Assembly: GCA_016720065.1 (NCBI GenBank)
Contig: JADJXY010000002.1
Location: forward strand, 633,001-697,000
DNA from: Betaproteobacteria bacterium
Lineage (GTDB): Bacteria > Pseudomonadota > Gammaproteobacteria > Burkholderiales > Rhodocyclaceae
Direction of reading: 5' to 3'
Length of the DNA: 64,000 bases
Position 1 is the first letter of the stretch. Each line of letters starts with the position of its first letter. Under the pieces are notes generated by a model. It saw only the letters and a list, made by a program, of their open reading frames with translations, was not told the origin of the DNA and ran no database searches. A program made the translations under genes and the position numbers. Positions 49,685 to 62,300 of this stretch are shown piece by piece.

Positions 49685-51581
49685 TCACTCCGACTTGGGC
49701 CGGCGCGGCTTGGCGGCGGAGGCGCCCCGTTCGGCAAAGGGTTTGGCGGCCTTGTAGGACGGCCGGTTCCAGCCGCCCTCGCCGCCGTCTTCCCGCCCGC
49801 TGTCGGGCCGCAGATTGATGGGAACGCCCTTGATGCGGGTGCGCTTCAGGAGATTGGCAACCTCCTTGGGCATGCCGGCCGGCAGTTCCACGGTGCTGCT
49901 TTCCTCGTACAAGGCGATGCGGCCGATGAAGCGGCTCTCGATGCCGGCTTCGTTGGCGATGGCGCCGACGATGTCTCGGACCTGGGCGCCGTGCTCACGG
50001 CCGACGTCGATGCGGTAGCGCACCAGGGCGCTTTCCCCCTCCCGGGCCACGGGGCGGGGGCGAGGGGGGCGTTCATCGCGGAACGGTGGAGCGCCTTCCG
50101 CCGCCGGCCCCTGTGGACGCTCCCCGCGGGGGAAGGCGGGGCGGCGCTCTTCCCGCGCCGCGGGGCGGGGAGAGAATTCCCGCTCCTGGCGCGGCGGCCG
50201 CTCGTCCCCCCAGCGGTCGCTGCGGGGGCGCTCCTGGGGCACGGGACGGGCGGGCGGGTCTTCCCCCGCCACCTGCAGGGGGCGGCCCTCCTGCGCCAGA
50301 CGGGCCAGGGCGGCGGCGACTTCATGGGGGCCGACGTTCTGCTCCTCCTCGATCTGGGCGACGATGTCGGCGAAAAAGGCGAGATCCTCGGCGCCGAGCA
50401 CTTCGGCCACCTTCTCCTTGAAGGCGGCGACCCGGCGATTGGTCACGTCCTGCCGCGAAGGCAGGGTCAGCGGGGCGATGGGCTGCCGCGTGGCGCGCTC
50501 GATGGTGCGCAGCATGCGGATTTCCCGCGGGGCGACGAAGAGGATGGCGTTGCCCGTGCGGCCGGCGCGACCCGTGCGGCCAATGCGGTGCACGTAGGCC
50601 TCGGTATCGTAGGGGATGTCGTAATTGACGACGTGGCTGATGCGCGGCACGTCGATGCCCCGGGCCGCCACGTCGGTGGCGATGACGATGTCCAGCGCAC
50701 CGGACTTCAGTTGTTCGATGACCCTTTCCCGCATCTGCTGGTTGAGGTCGCCGTTCAGGGCGGCGGCGGCGTAGCCGCGGGCGGCCAGCTTGTCGGCCAG
50801 TTCCACGGTGGCGGTCTTGGTGCGCACGAAGATGATGGCCGCGTCGAACGCTTCCTCCACCTCCAGGATGCGGGTCAGGGCATCGAGTTTGTGCAGGCCG
50901 CTGACCTGCCAATAGACCTGGCGAATGGCGGCCACGGTGGCGGTGGCGGTCTTGATCTTGATTTCCCGCGGATCGACCAGATACTTTTGCGCCACGCGAC
51001 GGATGGGCTCCGGCATGGTGGCGGAGAAGAGGGCCGTCTGGTGCGCCTCGGGGGGTGTGGTCGAGGATCCATTCCACGTCATCGATGAAACCCATGCGCA
51101 ACATTTCGTCGGCCTCGTCCAGCACCAGGGTCTTGAGGGCGCCGAGGTTGAGGGTCTTGCGTTCCAGATGGTCCATGATGCGGCCCGGCGTGCCGACGAT
51201 GACCTGGGCGCCGCGGGAAAGCTGCTTCAACTGGATGGTGTAGCTCTGGCCGCCGTAGATGGGCAGCACATGGAAGCCCGGGATGTTGTGAGCGTAGCTC
51301 TGGAAGGCTTCCGCCACCTGGATGGCCAGTTCCCGGGTGGGGCACAGCACCAGGGCCTGGGGTTCGGCCCGCTTGACGTCGATGGATTCCAGGATGGGGA
51401 GGGCGAAGGCGGCGGTTTTGCCCGTGCCGGTCTGGGCCTGGCCCAGAAGGTCGTGACCATCCAGCAGCACCGGAATGCACTGGGCCTGGATGGGGGAAGG
51501 GGTCTCGTAACCGATGGCCGCCAGGGTTTCGAGAACGGGGGTGGAAAGGCCGAGATCGGCGAAACTGTCGGCGGTGGCCAT
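49685..51581 (-). CDS. deaD: DEAD-box RNA helicase, frameshifted as sequenced
   Basis: The N-terminal part from ATG 51581 has the Q-motif region, AQTGTGKTAAFALPIL (motif I), PTRELAIQ (Ia) and VLDEADEML (II). The C-terminal part in the next frame has LFSATMP (III), ATDVAARGIDVPR (V), HRIGRTGRAGRTG (VI), and a DbpA/CsdA-type RNA-binding domain with an Arg/Pro-rich linker. The junction is in the six-G run at 51050-51055; adding one base gives LDHTPPEAHQTALFSATMP. Length after correction is about 632 residues, normal for DeaD. DeaD unwinds structured RNA in ribosome assembly and cold growth. Confidence 0.9.
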
Positions 51582-51761
51582 GGAAATTCCTTTGCGAGGG
51601 CGCCGCCAGGGGAGGGCGGCAGATGCTGCGGGGCCCGCCGGCCCGTCGATGGGGCCGCGCCTCTGAGGGCGCTGGCGGGGGTGATGCGCGGTGGGGTTTG
51701 CGGCGGGCGGGTCGATGCGGGGCATCGATCGCGAAACCGGGCTGAGGCGCTTGCGGGCCGC

Positions 51762-51767
51762 ACTATA
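51762..51767 (-). promoter_or_regulatory. deaD -10 box in a long leader
   Basis: TATAGT on the minus strand (51767-51762) is the best promoter-like hexamer in the 335-bp gap 51582-51916. It implies a leader of about 175 nt, as is usual for cold-inducible deaD genes. No convincing -35 is seen. The rest of the gap holds GC-rich sequence without a gene. Confidence 0.4.
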
Positions 51768-51916
51768 CCGCAAAACCGCCGCAGGCGCCCGTTGAATGTT
51801 CCAAGTTATTGATAAAGCGAGTATTTTACCCGGGATTCCGGGCTTTCAGGCCAGACTCCCGCGGGGCACGGCCGGAAGCCGCTCGTCCTGGGCCGGATTG
51901 ACCCGGCGCGGAGCGT

Positions 51917-52195
51917 TCATGCCTGCCGCGGCAGGTTCGGCAGGGGATACTTGCGGGCGAAGTAGACGTAGGCCGCCCGCAGGGATTCGGCCCGGGCGGG
52001 CAGAAAATCGTCGGCCGCAGCGGCGATCTGGTCGAGAAACATGTGGTGCAGGATGGCCAGACCCTGCTCCGAAGCGAGCAACTGACGCGCGAGGAGGGTG
52101 GATTCCTCGGGGCTCAGCCCGGTGGCGCCGGTGACGATGAAAACCGTCTCCCGGTCGAGGTCGATGAAATCCTTGATGTCGGTGATCGAAAGCAT
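51917..52195 (-). CDS. Small conserved hypothetical protein
   Basis: The 92-residue soluble protein starts MLSITDIKDFIDLDRETVFI and ends ARKYPLPNLPRQA. It is helical and has no recognisable catalytic motif. ATG 52195 is chosen because the upstream in-frame extension is Arg/Pro-rich shadow sequence. I recall similar small proteins in Rhodocyclaceae but know of no function. Confidence 0.6.
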   Translation of the reverse strand: MLSITDIKDFIDLDRETVFIVTGATGLSPEESTLLARQLLASEQGLAILHHMFLDQIAAAADDFLPARAESLRAAYVYFARKYPLPNLPRQA

Positions 52196-52350
52196 GGCCA
52201 GTCCTGGAGCAGACCCGGCGCTGGAAGGCGCCGGAAACCTGGGGAAAGGCCATTTTACCAGCCCTCGTTCAATGGCAATGGCATTTAATGCCCTGGAGTC
52301 CGGGGGGTGCTCGCAAGGAGGGTCGGGGTAATCCCCGATTCCCGTTTGCT

Positions 52351-53195
52351 TCAGGGGGCCAGGTGGGTGGCCCCGAAGCGTTTGAAGATGGCGGCGATGG
52401 TGCCGTCCCGGACCAGTTCCGCCATGGCGCCTTCCAGGGCGGTGGCGAGGTCCGGGGCTTCGGCCTTGACTGCCATGCCCAGAGGCCAGCGCGAAATGGT
52501 CATTTCCGGCAGCGCCGCCAGATCCAGGGCAAAGCGGGTGTCGCCGGCCAGGGCACCTTCGAGCTCGGCCCGGTTGGCCAGGACCGCCGCCACGGCGCCA
52601 TCCCCCAGGGCCTTGACGCCTTCCTTCACCGTCTTGAAATGCACGACGTTGTCCCGCAGGCGGCCGCGCAGCACGGTCATGAGAAAAGAGTCGGCCATGC
52701 TCTCGGTTTCGACCGCGATCTTTTCCCGGGTGAAGACTTCCAGGGCCACGGCGGCGGAGCCGGTCGGCACCGGAACCCGGGAAGCGACTCGGGCCATGGC
52801 CACGGTTTCCATGTGGTAGGGGCCGAAAATCTTCACCTTGTCGTTGGCGTCGGAGAGGCGCTTGTCCACCGGGACGTGCAGCATCAGGTCGGCCGGGTCT
52901 CCGCGCAGGTAGTGGCCCTTCCACACCATGTTGCGCAGGTCGTCGTTCATGTCCTCATCGGCGTTGAAGCCGACGATGGCGGGGGTCAGACCGAGCTTGG
53001 CGGCCAGGGCCTTGCCGATTTCCACGTCGATACCTTTCTCGGCATCGGAATAGGGGGCGAAATTGTTGTAGACGGCAACGGACAGGCGGCCGCGCTTGCG
53101 GATCGCATCGTACTGTTCGTCTGCCAGGGTCGGCAGGGGGCTGCGAGGACGAGGGCGGCAAGGGCGGTGAGGAAATGGCGGCGTTCAAGAAGCAT
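52351..53195 (-). CDS. Family 3 substrate-binding protein, frameshifted
   Basis: From ATG 53195 a signal peptide (MLLERRHFLTALAALVLAAP) is followed, after one missing base in the five-G run at 53136-53140, by DEQYDAIRKRGRLSVAVYNN, FAPYSDAEKGIDVEIGKALA and WPLGMAVKAEAP. This is the periplasmic binding fold of polar amino-acid type ABC or quinoprotein-linked systems. The corrected protein has about 280 residues. Together with the adjacent LivK-like gene and cytochrome c it resembles accessory genes of methanol/alcohol dehydrogenase clusters (inference, weak). Confidence 0.75.
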
Positions 53196-53374
53196 GGGTG
53201 TCTCCGATTCTGGTGCGGGTGAGCCGTTGGGCGGCTTCGGGATTTTCCCCATTCCCGCTCGGGCGGGCAGGGGACAGGGAGAATTTTAGGCAATTGGGCG
53301 GCAAGGGGAAGGTCATGAGGGAAATCGGGGCAAATTGCCTGCGGGGGGACCGCCGCGCAACCGGGGCGCCCCGT

Positions 53375-54509
53375 TCAGCGGAGAACCTTGCCGTCCCGCC
53401 CGATGAAGGTGATGTCCTGAAGCGGGAGCCCACGCGCTTGTCGGCGGCAAAGCGCAGCTTGAAGCCGCCCAGGTCCGTGTCCAGGGCGGCGAGGGCCTTG
53501 TGCAGGGCGGCCGGGCCCGGATTGGGGCCGGCGTTGCGCAGGGCCTCGATGAGGGCGCGCGTCCCCACGTATTCCTCGAAGCTGGTGTAAGTGGGTGCCG
53601 TCCCCGGTGCGAAGCGCGCCAGGGCCCCCTGGTACTCCTTCACCACGCGCAGGTGGTCGTTGAAGGGGGACGGCATGACCTGGGTGATCCCCACCCCCCG
53701 GGCGCTGTCTCCGGCGACCTGGCTCAACTCGGCGGCACTGACTACCGAGAGGCTGAACATCTGGGTGCCCGGATAGCCCGCCAGATAGGCCTTGATGAAG
53801 GCGCCCACAGGCCGCACGATGCCGACCAGAATCACCGCCTGGGGCGCCCCCCGGGCGATGTGCGCGACGGCATCCGCCACGGCTTCGGTGTTCTTTTCGT
53901 AGCTGCCCTTGCTCACGATCTTGAGCTTGTGCTGGGCCAGGGCCTTTTCCACCCCGGCCAGACCCGCTTCGCCGAAGGCGTCGTTCTGGTGGAAGACGGC
54001 GATGCGCTGGATACCGCTATTCACCAGTTGTTCCACCATGGCCTCCGTCTCGTCGCCGTAGCCGGCCCGGATGTGATAGATCTACGGATTGAAGGGGTGC
54101 GCAGGGCTCGCCGCCGGTATAGGGCGCCACCAGGGGAACATTGCTGCGGGCGAGAATGCCGTTCTTCAGGAGTTCCGCGATATTGCCGGTCCCCGCGTAG
54201 CCCACCAGGGCCACCGCCTTGTCGCGCTCGACCAGTTCCTCGGTGAGGCGCAGGGTCTCCGCCGTGCGGTAGCCGTCGTCCTTCACCACATGTTTCAGGG
54301 GTCTGCCATTCACCCCCCCGGCGGCGTTGGCGGATTCGATGGCCAGGCGTACGCCCAGCACCATCTCCTTGCCAGTCCCGGCGAGGCTGCCGCTGAGCGG
54401 GGCGCACTGCCCGATGACGAGGGGTTCGGCAGGGCTTGCGCCGGCAAGGCCCAGGAAGGCCAGGCCAAAGAGGACCGCGAGGATTCGGCAAGGGCGGGGG
54501 AGATTCATC
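53375..54509 (-). pseudogene. LivK-like branched-chain amino-acid-type binding protein, several lesions
   Basis: From ATG 54509 the first part has a signal peptide and PLVIGQCAPLSGSLAGTGKE, ILARSNVPLVAPYTGGEP. Then two missing C's near 54095-54105, and a TAG in NP-stop-IYHIRAGYGDE near 54080, break the frame. It resumes as MVEQLVNSGIQRIAVFHQND and runs to LRFAADKRVGSRF. A further missing base near 53425 precedes DITFIGRDGKVLR and the stop at 53375. Corrected length is about 378 residues, normal for type 1 periplasmic binding proteins. No permease genes are nearby. Confidence 0.75.
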
Positions 54510-54790
54510 GAGGCTCCATAGGGATTCGGGGGGACGGCATTATGCAATATGGAATCATCGTGGGCAATCGCCCCGCCGGCCTGGCGGGCGCCGCATCGAA
54601 GGGACTAGTCCAACCGGAAGGGACGGGGTCCGACCGATGGCGGCCGCGTTAGCCGCTTCTGCCGATATGGTGGCGGGATTGGCTTTGCTATAACTCGCGT
54701 TGATCGGCTGGGGAACGTGCGCCCTTCCCGGCCAGGCGATATCGACGCCCCACATTCAACGCAAACCAACCCGGAAACAGGAGACAGCCC

Positions 54791-55173
54791 GTGACACATT
54801 CCCCTCTTCATGCCGCCGCGCTGGCGGTGCTTCTTGCCAGTTTTTCCGCCCAGGCCGCCGACGAAGTCCGCAAAGACCCCGCCATGCTCAAGCTCGCCAG
54901 CACGGCCGGCTGCCTGACCTGCCATTCCATCGAATCCGGCAAGCCCGGTCCCGACGGGCAAAACCCATCGGCCCCGCCTGGAGCGACGTCGCCGCCCAGT
55001 ACCGCGGCAAGCCGGCGGCCTCCCAGTTCCTCACCCGTGTGGTCCTGGAAGGCTCCAACCCCTACAGCAGCCACTGGCGCGGCAAGGTGAGCGGCATTGC
55101 CATGCCGCCCAACGCCGTCGCCATCACGGAAGGCGAAACCCGCCTCCTGGTGAGCTGGATTCTGGCGCTGTAG
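54791..55173 (+). CDS. Periplasmic class I cytochrome c, frameshifted
   Basis: From GTG 54791, after AGGAGACAG, a signal peptide is followed by LASTAGCLTCHSIES with the CxxCH haem motif. One A is missing from the run at 54960-54963. The frame then continues KPIGPAWSDVAAQYRGKPAA and VSGIAMPPNAVAITEGE with the Met axial ligand, ending at 55173. The corrected protein is about 128 residues. The preceding 281 bp (54510-54790) holds the divergent promoter region only, with a weak TATAAC at 54689. Confidence 0.85.
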
Positions 55174-55203
55174 TCCGGCGGCTGGGTCGCAAGCACCCGG
55201 GGA

Positions 55204-56358
55204 TCACAGAAGTTCCGTGACCCGTGCCAGGACGGCGCGAATGTTTGCCTCCACCGACCAGTCCGCGTGGCGCGCCGCGAACGCCTGGGCGGCCCGCCGC
55301 AATTCGGGCATGGCCACCGCCTGACGCAGGGCGGCCGCAAGGCCCCGTGAGCCGGGGTTGCCGCGCAGGCTCACGGTGACCCCCAGAGCCTCCTGGCGCT
55401 GGGCCGCCATGGCCGCCTCCTGGTGGAAGGGCAGGGTCAGGGCGGGAATCCCCGCCAGCAGAAAACGCAGCGTCGTCGCCTCCGCACCGTAGCTGAACAA
55501 CAGGTCTGCTTCGCCCAGCAGCGGCGCCAGATCGATCAGTCTGTCCACCCGGCGGACGCGGCCGGCGTCGCCTGCACCCAGCCCCGGGGCGTAGGCCAGC
55601 ACGTTCAAGCCGCTCGCTGCCAGACCCGCGAGAATGGCGTCGACGCCAGGCAGCTCAGGCTGCACAACCGCGAATATCCGCGGCCCGGGGCCCGGCAGCC
55701 AGTCTGCCCGCGGACGGGGCGAGGGATCGAAGAGGGGGCCGAAATAAGGCGCGGTGCCGCGCGGACCGTAATGGTCCAGCTCGGCGAAGGTCAGCAGGAC
55801 GCGGGGCCGGTGGCGAGCAATCCGCCGAGGCTTTGCGGCAGACCTGCGAGCCGCTGCCCAGCGGCCCCCCGCAGGGCCGCCAGGGCGCTGGCTTCTTCCT
55901 GCCGGGCGGCGTCGGGCGTCGCCCCGGGAAACGGCGGCAACGGCCAGGGCGGCAGTTCGAAGCCGTTGCCCAGGGAAAGAGTGGGCAGCCCCAGCAGACG
56001 CGCCGCCACGCCCGCGGTCGGCGCGTGGTCCAGGATGACGAGGTCGCAGTCGCAGGATCTGAAAACCCCCTGCCAGGCAGCGACGAGTGAACCCAGACAG
56101 GCGGGCTCATGCCAGCCCTGGGCAAGGAGAATGCCCGCGTACCCGGCTGCAGCGCGTGGTGCCGGCGCAGGGTGGGGGGCCCGGCGCTGCGGCGCAGGGG
56201 AGCGCGGCGGGAAAAGCGATATTCTCGAAGGCAGAGGGATCCCGGGCGGCGATGCGGACCTCATGCCCCGCCTGCGCGAGGGCCGCCGCCAGCGGGGCGA
56301 TGCGGGCCGCATGCCCCCGGTTGAGCCCGAGTTCCCAGGCGAACAGGATGCGGCCCAA
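55204..56358 (-). pseudogene. MGT/UGT-type glycosyltransferase, at least two frameshifts
   Basis: Starting at TTG 56358, the first piece reads GRILFAWELGLNRGHAARIA and AGHEVRIAARDPSAFENIAF. A second piece after ~56100-56200 has AGILLAQGWHEPACLGSLVA and LVILDHAPTAGVAARLLGLP. The third, after a missing base in the G run at 55803-55806, has AYAPGLGAGDAGRVRRVDRL, ADLLFSYGAEATTLRFLLAG and GIPALTLPFHQE, the GT-B acceptor end. The corrected protein is about 385 residues. It begins 7 nt after the RTX gene stop, which suggests coupled translation. The sugar and the target are unknown. Confidence 0.75.
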
Positions 56359-56365
56359 GGGGGCC

Positions 56366-59300
56366 TCAACGCAGGTAGGCCGCTTCGTTGGAGAAGGGCA
56401 CCAGACCGCCGACGCCCTGGCCGGTAGAGAGGAATTCCGACCAGGAGACCACCGATTGCGCCGAGGCCATGCTGATGCCCCCGAAGTTTCCGTGCCGGCC
56501 GAAATGGAAGGCCAGCCCGCCGCCCAAGGCGTTTTCCGCGCTCCCTTCCGCCCCAGCTTCCAGCAGGGAGCGGGGGAAGCTCCAGGCCTGGAGGCCGGGG
56601 GATTCGAGCTGGGCCGCGTCGAAATGGTCGACCAGATTCTGGAAGTCGAAGCGGGTGACGGGCGCGGATTCGGGCCAGTTCGCCGCCGCCATGAGGGCCG
56701 GGGCGATGATCTGCAAGGAGGTGATGCCCCGGCGGCTGCCGGCGGCGTACCAGTCCTCGAAGGTGAGGCTGTCCTCTTCGCCGACGCCCAGGACCAGATC
56801 GTTGCCGGAGCGCGAGAACCAGAGGTCCGAATCGAAGGACACGCCGCCCAGGCTGACGCTGTCGCCGCCATCGCTGCCCAGGACGATCCGGTCGTGGCCG
56901 TCCCCGGTGTTGAAGGCCACCAGATCGTGGCCCGCCCCCAGGGAGAGGCGATCGTCGCCCCGGCCCCCGGCCAGGAAGTCGTTGCCGGCCCCGCCGGTCA
57001 GCGTGTCGGCTGCCGCGCTGCCGGTTTGGAGGCTGTTTCCCCCGGTGCGCAGGGTGGCGCGGCCGTCGGCGCTCACCGTGCCGGCCGCGATCTGTCGCCC
57101 CTCGCGGTCGCGCACGTCGTAGCCGGCTGAACCGTCCGCAAGCCGCCATCCGCTGCGGTTCGTTCGGTCAGCGCTGTAAGCGTTGCTGTAGGCGGTGGAG
57201 GAACCATTGGTGTAAGTGGTGGTGATCAGGGACGCCCCCTCACCCGCTCCGGAATCCGACTTGTCGTAACTCATGCGGGAATCCGAGCGGACCACGAACC
57301 CGGTGGAGTGAGTGGCCCCGCTGCGGGCGTCGAAGTCTTCGATCTGCTGGCTTCCGTCGCTGCCCTGCCGCACGCTGTGGTAGGAACCATCCGCCGTACG
57401 CATCTCCACCGACTCGTAGCGCACCGTCCCGGCGGAGTAGCTCAGGGTACGCTCGCGGCTGCCGTCCTCGAAGTAACGCTCCTGGCCCGCAGTGCCGTTG
57501 CTCCGGGTCCAGGCGTCTGCAAGGGGGCGGCCCTCGGCATCGAAACTTCGCCAATGGGTTTCGCCCAGCGCGCTACGGGAAAAGGTGGCGTAATTCCCGT
57601 CGCAGGTGTCGAAACTCCCGATGAGACAGGCGCCGCCGGCGATGCCCCCCTGGAAGTTGTGGACGATGGCCTGGTCGCCCTGGGTGCCGAATTCGAGCAC
57701 CAGATCGTTCCCGCTGACCCGGGCATGGATGGAATCGAGGCTTACCCCGGCGCCGAAGCGGATCATGTCCGGGTCGGCCCGGGCCGAGGTGTACAGGTGG
57801 CTGGTGCCGCTGCCCAGCCCCAGATAGAAGGTCTGCCGCCCGCTGCCGGAGGCCAGGGTATTGTTGGCGCGGGCGACCAGGATGCCTTCCTCGCTGCCGC
57901 CCTGGACCCTTTCCCCCGCGGTCATCGCCCGGCGCACCACGCCCTCGTCCTCGCCGGCGAGGGCCAGTGACGTCCAGGCCCCCCAGCCGGCCCCGTCGTC
58001 GGCGCGAATCATCACCGTATCGGCTTCCCCCGCCACCATGGCCAGGAAGCGCACCCGCTCGAGGTCTTCCGCCGCCACGACGAAGCGGCTCTCGTCCGGG
58101 ATGAGGCCATCGAGCAGCACCCGCCCTTCGCCGTCGCGCCGATCGAGAAACTCGAAGCGCTGAATGGCTGCGCCCACCGGAGACTGGGCGCTGAAATACC
58201 GGGCCAGCAGGACCGGGATGAAATTCGCCGCCGTTTCCTGCGCGGGGGCCAGCACCGTGGCGCCCGTGCGGGCGGCCAGCCGGCTGCTCGTCCAGTCGCT
58301 CCAGCGCCCCCCGTCGAAGGCCCGCAGTGAAAACCGGTTCTCGCTGCCCGCGCCGCCGCCGCGGTAGCTCAGGACGTTCAGGTCGGCGGCGGCGATGTCG
58401 AGAAGCGCACCGGCTTCCTGCACCACCCCGTCGAGGAGCAGGACGCCATCGCCAGACCCCTCCAGCCGGACCTGGAAGCGGGCCAGGCCGTCGCCATCCG
58501 CGTCGGCCGCCGTGAGCAGGCCGGCCACGGCAATGGTCTCGCCCGCCTGCACGTCGCGCCCGGCCAGCGCCACCGCGGGGGTGAAAGCGTTGGTGCGCGC
58601 GGTCGCGCGGGCGATCAGGGCGTCCCGCGAGAGCACCGTTCCGTCCGCAAAACGGAAGCGCTCCACCCCGATCCCCGCCTCGCTGCTCAGACCCGTCCAG
58701 CCTGGCGGCGGCGGAGGCGCGAAGGCCACCAGGATGTTGCCCTGTTGGTAGCGGATCTGCAGCAGTTGCAGGCCGGGGTTTTCCGGATCGTCGAACACTG
58801 CGACGCTCAAATCCTCGGGACGCACCCCATCGGGAAGCACCAGGGTGTCGAGGGGAAAGCCGCCGTACATCATGAAATCCGCGTTGGGGGCCGGGTCGCC
58901 CGAATCGTGGATGACGGTGAGGGACTCGCCGTCCAGGGGCGCGTAATAGGTGTCTGCCCCCCGGCCGCCATCCAGAAAGTCATGACCGCTGCCGGCGGCC
59001 AGCACGTCGTTGCCGTCGGTTCCCACGATGTGGTCGTTGCCGCCCCCGGCGCTGACGAAGGCGCCCATGCCCTGGGCGCGCAGGGCGGCGAAGGAGGGCA
59101 TCCACCCCCCGCCCGAGAGCCAGTCCCCCGCCTCGGCGGCGCTGGACCCCAGGTTGACGTCGTCGTCGCCGGCTCCCAGGCGCAGGGTGCCGAAGAAGGG
59201 GCTTTCGGCGAGGACCGTGTGGTCGGCGTCGTCCCCCGTCAGGCGATGCAGGGTGATGTTCCGTTCCACCAGGGCCTGTTGCACCTCGACCGTCCGGGTG

Positions 59301-62300
59301 CCGGAAGAAGACGCGACCGTGAGGGTCTCCTGGCTGCCGGGGTAGCGGACCAGATAGCGGGAAGAGACCCCGGCGCCCCCCTGGAAACGCGGGTCGAGTT
59401 CCGGGTGATCGCCGGGCTGGAAATAGAGGGTCTGCCCGCCCGCGACCCCCACGTGGCCCAGGAAGCTCACCGTCGCCCCGGAGGCCACGGGCGGCAGCGA
59501 GCCCAGGGGGAGGGAGACGATCCTGGATTCGCCGGGGAGGGTTCTGCTCAACGTGTAGCCCGGGATGGGATAAGTCACCGTCTGGCGCACCGTGGTCACT
59601 GCGACGTCATCCTCCAGCGAAGGCGAGAGGCGCGTCTCGCCGGCGGCGAGGGCAGCGCTGTCCTGGGTAAGCCCGCCAAAGCGGTAGCTGCCCACGGGGA
59701 CGGAATACCCCAGACTGGGAACCTCCACCCCCTCGCCGGCGTCGAGGCCCGCCAGACCGCCTACAGCCGTACCCCGGCGCCCCCGGGTCTGGAGATCGGC
59801 TGCCAGACCCGCCGCGAAGGCCGCCTCCGCCGCCGCCACGTCGGCTGCGTAATCGCCCGCCGCGAGTTCCGACCCCACCCAGTCATCCAGCAGGCGGGCG
59901 CTGCCGTCGCCGCCCAGCACGACCCAGCCGCGTTCTTCGGCCGGGGCGGAGAAGTACCCCGCCAGGGTGGCCAGGGTGTCCCCCGAGCGCGCCGCCAGCA
60001 GCAGATCGTTCCCCGCCCGGGTGACGGAGAAATCCGCCAGCGCCAAGGTTTCCGGCAGCCAGAGCGTCGCCGAACCGCCTCCGGCCCCCTGCAGGGTGGC
60101 GGAAGTCCCCGGGGTCAACACATAGCGCGTGTCCTGCCCCGCGGACCTCATCTCGACCACGCCCGGGCCGCTCACCAGGACGCAATCGTCGCCCCAGGCG
60201 GACAGGGTGTCGTGCCCGCTGCCCCCCACCAAAGTACTCCCCGCCCCATGGGCTTCCAGGAGGGCATCGCCACTCCCTCCCAGGAGGACGGCGCCCACCC
60301 CCCAGGCGGACAGGGTATCGTCGCCGCCGCTGGCGGACAGGGTATCCGCGGCCGTGGCGCTGAACACGAAGTTCCCCCCGCTGCGCACGAGGGTGGTGCG
60401 CTGGGCCGTCCCGCGCTGCAGGAGCTCGGTGAGGGAAATGTTCTGCCCGTCGGCGAAGGCAAACGTCCCGGCGGGGGCGGCGAAACCTCCCTCCAGCAGC
60501 ACGCTGCCTTCCCCCACCTCGAGGAAGAGCGCCGGGCGCCCGTCGCTGCCGGAGGTCGCCCGGGCGGTGATCCCCTCGGGCCAGAGGCCTTCCCCGAAGA
60601 CCATCCGGTCCCCGGCCATGAAATCCTGCACCGTGTCATCGCCCAGGCCGTCGATCACGAAACTGTCCTGCCCCGCCCCCCCGGCCAGGACATCGTCCCC
60701 GGCGCCGCCGATCAGGGTGTCGTCCCCCTCGCCGGCCAGGATCGTATCCCTGCCGCCGCCCCCCTCCAGACGGTCGGAAGCCGGCGTGCCCCACAGCACC
60801 TCATCAGCCTCCGTCCCGGCGTAGCCGTCCCCCAGCAGTTCCGCCAGGCCGAGGACCGAACCATCGGCAAACATAAAACGCTCGATGGGCGCCGCCAAAG
60901 GATTCTCGGGCGAGACCCCCTCGATCCACACCTCACCCCCCGCCCCGTCGTCCCCCAGGGCGACCACCAGCGCATTGCCTTCCAGTCGCACCCGCAGGTC
61001 GGCGGCGGCGATGCCCGCGCCGAAGCGCAGGGTATTGGGCAGGGCCGAACCGGCGGCATCGGTGCGGGGACTCGTGTCCACCAGACGATCCCGCCCGTCG
61101 CCCCATTCGAAGGCATAGGTGTTGTTGCCCCCATTGCCGACCAGCACGTCGTCCCCCCGCCCGCCCCGCAGGGTGCTCCCCCCGCCGCTGGCCACCAGGG
61201 TATCGTCCATTGCTCCGCCCACCAGATCGGCCCCGGCCTGGGGAGAAGTCTGGCTGGCGTCGAACTGACCAAAACGGGCGATCATCTCCCGGTAGCCCAG
61301 GCTGGAGCCGTCAGCGAAGCCGTAGGACGCCACCGCCCCCGCGAATCCCCCCAGCACCAGGACGCGATCCTGCCCCTGGCTGAGAAGGAGGGCCTCGCCC
61401 TCCCGGGTGATGAGCAAATCCCCGCTTCCGGTTCCCGATCCCGACCCCACCCCCTCCAGAACGACGCGGTTCCTCCCCAGGGCATCGTCCACCGTATCGG
61501 TCACCCCCAGGGCGTTGGGCCGGCTGTCGCCGCGCAGGAAGACATACACATCGTCCCCCGCCTCGCCCCGCAGCACATCGGCGCCGCTGCCGCCGCTCAA
61601 GGTATCGTTGCCTTCGCCCCCGAACAGGCGATCCTCCCCCGACCCCCCGGCGAGGACATCCTGACCCTCCCCCCCAAAAAGCCCATCGTCCCCCGCCCCG
61701 CCGTCGAGGACATCGTCCCCGGACTGCCCCGCAGGCGTCAGGGCGCCATCGCCCTCGAGCCTGTCGTTGCCGCCCCCCCCGAAGAGGGTGTCCGCCCCGC
61801 CGCAGCCCAGGAGGAGGTCGTTGCCCGTCCCGCCAATGAGGGAATCGTCCCCGCCGCGCCCGGCAGCGGCCAGATCCCCGGTGCCGCCATAGACCGTATC
61901 CGCCCCCGTCCCCCCAAAAACCGTCGTGCGGCCGGCACCGCCGATGACCAGATTGCTGCCGTTGCCGAGCAGGATCGTGTCCTGGCCGGTTCCGGCATAG
62001 ATGACGTTGTGGCCGGAGCCGGGCACATGGATGCGCACCTCCCCGGCCGATCCCACCGCCTGCTGATAAGCCACATTCCCGTCGTAATTCTCGGAGAGGA
62101 GGGGACCGCGGCCATCGAGCATCACCCGGCCCCAGTCGATGGTGATGTCCAGAGGATTGACAGAGGAAGCCGTCACCGACCACCCCAGGGCCGTGACGTC
62201 ATTGGGGACGAAGGCCTCCACCCCGGAGACGAGAAGGTTGTTGCCCGGCCCCAGGACCGCCACATGGTCGCCGTTGCCCAGCAACAGGAGATCGTTGCCG

